64,000 nt of DNA from Kiritimatiellia bacterium (GTDB taxonomy: Bacteria; Verrucomicrobiota; Kiritimatiellia; CAIVKH01). The stretch's first letter is position 1. Every line of letters starts with the position of its first letter. The position numbers were made by a program, and so were the translations under genes. The notes below the pieces were generated by a model. That model did no database searches and was not told the origin of the DNA. It saw only the letters and a list, made by a program, of their open reading frames with translations. Of this stretch, positions 60,097 to 64,000 are shown piece by piece. The stretch is from the NCBI GenBank assembly GCA_027493775.1, contig JAOSKE010000001.1, forward strand, positions 558,001 to 622,000, in the 5' to 3' direction.

Positions 60097-61898
60097 CAAT
60101 CCATCCCGCCCTTGAGCACCTTCACGAAGGCTTCCTGCGGAATGCTGACGTTGCCGACCTGCTTCATTCGCTTTTTGCCTTCCTTTTGTTTTTCGAGCAA
60201 TTTCCGCTTTCGCGTGATGTCACCGCCGTAACACTTGGCCGTAACGTCTTTACGAAGCGCCCGAATTGTCTCTCGCGCAATAACTTTTTTGTTCACCGCC
60301 GCTTGGAGCGCGATGGGAAACATCGCGGGTGGAATCAAATCTTTGAGCGCGGCACATAATTGACGCCCGCGCCCCTCCGCCTTGCTCCGGTGGATGATGC
60401 ACGAGAAGGCTTCAACCGGCTCACCGTGAACCAGAATATCCATCCGTGCCAAATCGGATTCCTGATAGCCCGAATACTCGTAATCCATCGAGGCATAGCC
60501 CCGGCTGATACTTTTCAGCTTGTCCTGAAAATCAATCAGGATTTCATTGAGCGGCAGCGTACAGGTCAACATCACGCGCCGCGTGTCGAGCGACTCGGTT
60601 TTCGTTACCACACCGCGCCGATCCATGATGAGCTGCAGCATGTCGCCGATGTGTTCGTTGTGCGTGATGATGAAGGCCTTGATCATCGGCTCTTCAATTT
60701 TTGCAATGCGCGACGGGTCGGGAAGCTTGGTCGGATTTTCCACCGACATCGTTTCTCCGCTCGTTGTCGTGACGTGATAAACGACGTTCGGATATGTCGA
60801 AATGATGTCCACGCCATACTCGCGACGAAGACGCTCCTGCACAATTTCCATGTGCAGCAAGCCGAGAAATCCGCAGCGGAATCCGAGCCCCAGCGCAATC
60901 GAGTTTTCCGGCATATAACTGAACGAGCTGTCGTTCAATTTGTATTTTTCAAGACTCGCCTTGAGCTTCTCAAAGTCTGCGGTATTGATCGGATAAATCC
61001 CGCTGAACACCATCGGATGAATTTCTTTGAATCCGGGCAGCGGAAGATTGGTCGGCTTTCGCGCCATCGTCACCGTGTCGCCAATCTTAATCTCCGACGG
61101 GTCCTTAATATTTCCGATGAAATAGCCGACCTCGCCGGGGTTTAGCTGCTGAACCTTTACCGGACCGGGAGTGAAGATGCCCACTTCCTTAATTTCGTAA
61201 TCCTGTCCCGTGCTCACGAGGCGAATCCGCTCTCCGGCCCTCAACGTGCCGTCCACAACGCGGATGTAGGTCACGACGCCACGGAACGAATCGTACGTCG
61301 AATCGAAGACTAGCGCGCGCATGTCGTCTCTCGTGGATGTCGGCGGAGGAACCTTCGCGACAATTCCTTCAAGCAGCGCCTCGACGCCTAAACCGGTTTT
61401 TGCGCTGACTTTGAAGGCGTCATGCGCCGGAATAGCCAAAATTTCCTCAAGCTGTTGTTCCGCTTCCTCGACGTGTGCGCTCTGCATATCAATTTTGTTC
61501 AACACGGGCACAAGCGTCAGCCCCTGCCCGGCCGCCATATACGTGTTCGCAACCGTCTGCGCCTCCACGCCCTGCGTCGCGTCCACGATCAGCAACGCCC
61601 CCTCGCAGGCGGACAAGCTTCGCTGCACCTCATAGGAAAAGTCCACGTGTCCCGGCGTATCAATAAGGTTGAACGTGTAGCGCTTGCCGTCCTTCGCCGT
61701 GTAAAACATCGTCACCGGATGCGCCTTGATTGTAATGCCGCGCTCGCGCTCCAGATCCATCGCGTCCAGAATCTGATTCTGCATATCTCGCTTCTCAATG
61801 GTCGAGGTGAGTTCGAGCAGACGGTCCGCGAGTGTGGACTTGCCGTGGTCAATATGCGCGATGATGCAGAAGTTGCGGATGTGAGATAAGTCTTGCAT
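60096..61898 (-). CDS. lepA: elongation factor 4 (LepA)
   Basis: Ribosome-associated GTPase affecting back-translocation or initiation under stress. The 600-residue length is standard. Motifs: IRNFCIIAHIDHGKSTLADRLLE (G1), DMQNQILDAMDLERERGITIKA (G2), LIDTPGHVDFSYEVQRSL (G3), LNKIDMQSAHVEEAEQQL (G4), then domains II-V ending in the LepA-specific C-terminus (KLLEKQKEGKKRMKQVGNVSIPQEAFVKVLKGGMD). lepA-lepB adjacency is a conserved pair. Confidence 0.97.
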   Translation of the reverse strand: MQDLSHIRNFCIIAHIDHGKSTLADRLLELTSTIEKRDMQNQILDAMDLERERGITIKAHPVTMFYTAKDGKRYTFNLIDTPGHVDFSYEVQRSLSACEGALLIVDATQGVEAQTVANTYMAAGQGLTLVPVLNKIDMQSAHVEEAEQQLEEILAIPAHDAFKVSAKTGLGVEALLEGIVAKVPPPTSTRDDMRALVFDSTYDSFRGVVTYIRVVDGTLRAGERIRLVSTGQDYEIKEVGIFTPGPVKVQQLNPGEVGYFIGNIKDPSEIKIGDTVTMARKPTNLPLPGFKEIHPMVFSGIYPINTADFEKLKASLEKYKLNDSSFSYMPENSIALGLGFRCGFLGLLHMEIVQERLRREYGVDIISTYPNVVYHVTTTSGETMSVENPTKLPDPSRIAKIEEPMIKAFIITHNEHIGDMLQLIMDRRGVVTKTESLDTRRVMLTCTLPLNEILIDFQDKLKSISRGYASMDYEYSGYQESDLARMDILVHGEPVEAFSCIIHRSKAEGRGRQLCAALKDLIPPAMFPIALQAAVNKKVIARETIRALRKDVTAKCYGGDITRKRKLLEKQKEGKKRMKQVGNVSIPQEAFVKVLKGGMD

Positions 61899-61902
61899 GG
61901 AA

Positions 61903-62574
61903 TTAAGCGCGCCGGCCGAAAAATGCCTTTTCGCATCGTTCGCGCATCGCCGCGATTTCAGCCTTCATATCAGAGGCTCTGTAAAGTGAAGTACCTGCGA
62001 CAAACGCATTCGCGCCCGCCCGGGCACAGGCTTCCGCAGTGTCCAACGTGATTCCGCCGTCCACGGAAATATCCAAATCCGGCGCCCACGAACGAATGTC
62101 GGCAATTTTGGGGAGAACGTGTTGCAAAAAGGCCTGGCCGCCGAAGCCCGGATGAACCGTCATCAAAAGAATTTCATCCACCGTTCCGAGAAATTCACGA
62201 CACGCCTCCGCTGGCGTCTCGGGGTTCAACACCACCCCCGCGCGCCGCCCCGCGGCGCGAGTCTTCTTCAACAGTGGGCCCGGCGCATCATGCGATTCAA
62301 CGTGAAACAAAATCAGGTCCGAGCCAGCATCGAGAAATCCATCCAACAAGACTGCGGGATGCGTGCACATCAGGTGAACACTCGACGGGATATTCATCGT
62401 GCGGTCGGCCATTCGGACAATGTCTTGACCCATCGTGAGGTTCGGCACAAAATGCCCGTCCATCACATCGAGATGCATGGCATCCGCCCCCGCGCGTTCT
62501 GCGAAAAGGCAGGCCTCCGCCAGATGACCGAAGTCAGCAGCGAGCAGCGATGGAAGTATCTGTATGGATGGCAT
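61903..62574 (-). CDS. rpe: ribulose-phosphate 3-epimerase
   Basis: Interconverts ribulose-5-phosphate and xylulose-5-phosphate in the pentose phosphate pathway. The 223-residue TIM barrel shows LPSLLAADFGHLAE, the metal-ligand segment AMHLDVMDGHFVPNLTMG, VHLMCTHP, LILFHVESHD, MTVHPGFGGQAFLQHVLPKI and ISVDGGITLDTAEACARAGANAFVAGTSLY. His and Asp metal ligands are all present. It lies 4 bases upstream of lepA. Confidence 0.96.
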   Translation of the reverse strand: MPSIQILPSLLAADFGHLAEACLFAERAGADAMHLDVMDGHFVPNLTMGQDIVRMADRTMNIPSSVHLMCTHPAVLLDGFLDAGSDLILFHVESHDAPGPLLKKTRAAGRRAGVVLNPETPAEACREFLGTVDEILLMTVHPGFGGQAFLQHVLPKIADIRSWAPDLDISVDGGITLDTAEACARAGANAFVAGTSLYRASDMKAEIAAMRERCEKAFFGRRA

Positions 62575-62623
62575 AGTTCTTTTTGAATGGAAGTGGCGAC
62601 GCTATCCCACCCCACCCCACCCG

Positions 62624-63387
62624 TCAAGGCAACGAGCCGCCTTGTCTGCGGTAAAAAACGCGCCAAAGGAAAAGTCCCTGCGGCCCGGCCGTCGGAACAT
62701 GAGCCGTCCGTGTGCGTGAGCGCAGGATCGTGCTCGTTTCTTCCGGGGGTATCTCGCCCATCCCGACACGAATTAAATGACCCGCAAGGCTGCGCACCAT
62801 GCGATAGAGAAATCCCTCGCCACGCGCAATGATCGTGATTTGCGGCCCGCGGCGAACCACCTTCAGCACGTCTATCCGACGCACCGTGCTCGCGCGCTCA
62901 TAGCCGGGATTTGCGCAGAACGCGGCAAAGTCGTGACGACCGGCCAGTTGTGCCGCCGCCGCGTTCATTGCTTTCACATCCAACGCATGGCGAATGTGCG
63001 TGTTATATCTGCGGGTATCAGGCGTCGGCACGGGATTGTTCCAAATAAAATAACGATACTCCTTGCCCGTGGCTTTGAATCGCGCATCGAAGTCCGCCCG
63101 TGTTGTCGTGATCTTTTCGACGCGCACATCCTCCGGGAGATTCGCGTTCAAGCCCAAAAAGAGTTTTGCCGGGGGCGTTTTTCAGGCAGGTCAAAATGCA
63201 CCACCTGACCACGTGCGTGAACACCTGCATCCGTTCGACCACTACAAAAAACGTCCACGTTAACGCGGACGACCGCTGCAATCGCATCTTCTACAGCCTG
63301 TTGAACCGTCCTTTTCCCCGCCTGCACCTGCCAGCCGAAAAACTCCGTGCCGTCGTAGGAAATAATTGCGCGATAGCGTTGACTCAT
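62624..63387 (-). CDS. truA: tRNA pseudouridine synthase A (TruA, frameshifted)
   Basis: Makes pseudouridine at tRNA positions 38-40. Restored length is about 254 residues. The N-terminal part has [18 protein letters not shown] and the catalytic loop [22 protein letters not shown] (Asp of GRTDAGVHA). The frame breaks in the G5 run at 63171-63175 (C5 on the coding strand); with six C it reads [20 protein letters not shown]. The C-terminal part carries [17 protein letters not shown] and [17 protein letters not shown]. Its start overlaps the ruvX stop by four bases. Confidence 0.92.
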
Positions 63388-63812
63388 AACGGCGGCGTTC
63401 CGCTATGGGCATCAAGGAAACTTTGAAGCATCAGTTGTGCGGCGAGTTTGTCCACCACCCCGCGCCGCTTCTCTCGGCGTGCGCCCGCCTCAATCATCAC
63501 ATTGTGCGCGGCCTTTGTCGTAAGGCGCTCGTCCCACAAGCGCACCGGTACACCCAGTTTTTCCTTGAGCGCTGTCGCGAATGTTTCCGCCTTCTGTGCC
63601 GCCGGGCCGTGCGAACCGTCCATATTCAACGGATGCCCAACCACAACGCCGCTCGCGCCGGATGCACGGAAGACTTCAACCACACGATTGAGCGCCTCGT
63701 TTGGATGCTTCAGCTCGCAGACTTCTCGACTGCTTGCAAGAAAACCATCGGGATCGCTGATCGCGATGCCCACCCGCTTCTCGCCCAAATCAATACCCAG
63801 CCAGCGGGACAT
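63384..63812 (-). CDS. ruvX: putative pre-16S rRNA nuclease / RuvX (YqgF)
   Basis: YqgF-family nuclease proposed to process the 5' end of 16S rRNA. The 142-residue product shows [20 protein letters not shown] (first Asp), [48 protein letters not shown] and the final [19 protein letters not shown] (Asp-x3-A motif). ATG 63812 is chosen, giving a TAATG overlap with the upstream gene; the longer frame to 63890 lies within that gene. Confidence 0.93.
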   Translation of the reverse strand: MSRWLGIDLGEKRVGIAISDPDGFLASSREVCELKHPNEALNRVVEVFRASGASGVVVGHPLNMDGSHGPAAQKAETFATALKEKLGVPVRLWDERLTTKAAHNVMIEAGARREKRRGVVDKLAAQLMLQSFLDAHSGTPPL

Positions 63813-64000
63813 TAAAGTACCTCGGCCCGTCCCGCAGCACGGAGCTTCGCCAACAACGCTTTGATGTTTTGCGCTTGATCGCGATGACAAACCAATGTTG
63901 CGTCTTCCGACTGAACAACAATTAGGTCCTTCACACCGACCAGCGCGGTGAGGCGCCCTTGCGAATAAACAATGTTCGTCTGCGAGTCCACTTCCGCAGT
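63812..64000 (-). CDS. mannose-1-phosphate guanylyltransferase-like nucleotidyltransferase, C-terminal fragment
   Basis: The last 62 residues of a gene that continues past the window edge. The sequence NIVYSQGRLTALVGVKDLIVVQSEDATLVCHRDQAQNIKALLAKLRA matches the C-terminus of mannose-1-phosphate guanylyltransferases (GMP type), where 'lxxvGvkDlxVVxTxDAxLVCxRdraQxVkxlvexL' is the usual ending. It would feed GDP-mannose to envelope polysaccharide. The stop overlaps the ruvX start by one base (TAATG). Confidence 0.75.
   Translation of the reverse strand, partial: TAEVDSQTNIVYSQGRLTALVGVKDLIVVQSEDATLVCHRDQAQNIKALLAKLRAAGRAEVL

Noticed and set aside
1..64000. CRISPR arrays, insertion sequences, prophage, tRNA and rRNA genes
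   Set aside because: I looked for spaced direct repeats, transposase motifs, terminal inverted repeats, tRNA cloverleaf blocks and rRNA cores and found none.

Overview
The window is a gene-dense, moderately GC-rich stretch of a chromosome from a Gram-negative bacterium of the PVC superphylum, most likely in the Verrucomicrobiota / Kiritimatiellota / Lentisphaerota group. Three things point there: a five-gene pilus cluster in the family and exact reverse order of Akkermansia Amuc_1098-1102 (12.3-19.9 kb), a 51-residue protein of the Chlamydiae/Verrucomicrobia 'small basic protein' type at 46.7 kb, and a CdsZ-type coiled-coil zinc-ribbon protein at 53.1 kb. TonB/ExbBD, Mla and LptF/G components indicate an outer membrane with lipopolysaccharide-type lipid. 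The content is housekeeping: I see no insertion sequences, prophage, CRISPR or tRNA genes.

Layout. 0-3.7 kb: end of a putative Na+/H+ antiporter, then exbB-exbD-tonB, an AI-2E family permease and a LapA-like small membrane protein. 3.7-10.5 kb: a left-handed beta-helix acyltransferase-like protein, glmM, a Trp-Pro repeat protein, and mlaE-mlaF-mlaD with a small follower. guaB lies on the minus strand. 12.3-19.9 kb: pilus/secretin cluster, closed by a strong terminator. 20-27 kb: a stand-alone 5'-3' exonuclease, a GT-C/STT3-like membrane protein, coaE, rho and a membrane-anchored vWA protein. 27-33 kb: tig-clpP-clpX, a UshA-like nucleotidase and an O-antigen ligase-like protein. cca and a membrane protein are on the minus strand (32.9-35.3 kb). 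35.3-40.2 kb: a thioredoxin-fold lipoprotein-like protein, yebC, ruvC, a TauE-type exporter, folD and lptF/G. 40.2-46.5 kb: a complete Yej/Opp-type peptide ABC importer. 46.6-53 kb: the small basic protein, a TPR protein (minus), then an FMN riboswitch controlling ribBA-ribH-nusB-ftsY-ribD-ribE. 53-58.8 kb: CdsZ-like protein, RNase P RNA, a GspC-like protein, rnr (minus) and glgA. 59-64 kb, minus strand: a nucleotide-sugar pyrophosphorylase end, ruvX, truA, rpe, lepA, lepB.

The genes work together mostly as envelope biogenesis (glmM, Mla, LptF/G, O-antigen ligase, pilus secretin), protein quality control (tig/clpP/clpX), peptide import, and riboflavin synthesis under FMN feedback.

A key quality point: eleven genes are broken by fourteen single-base frameshifts (exbB, AI-2E permease, Trp-Pro protein, pilM, STT3-like x3, clpX, O-antigen ligase, yejB, TPR protein, ribD x2, truA). 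Nearly all lie in homopolymer runs, and restoring one base rebuilds a conserved protein each time. Several of these genes are normally essential, so I read them as sequencing or assembly indels rather than real pseudogenes. They are annotated as single genes across the shift.
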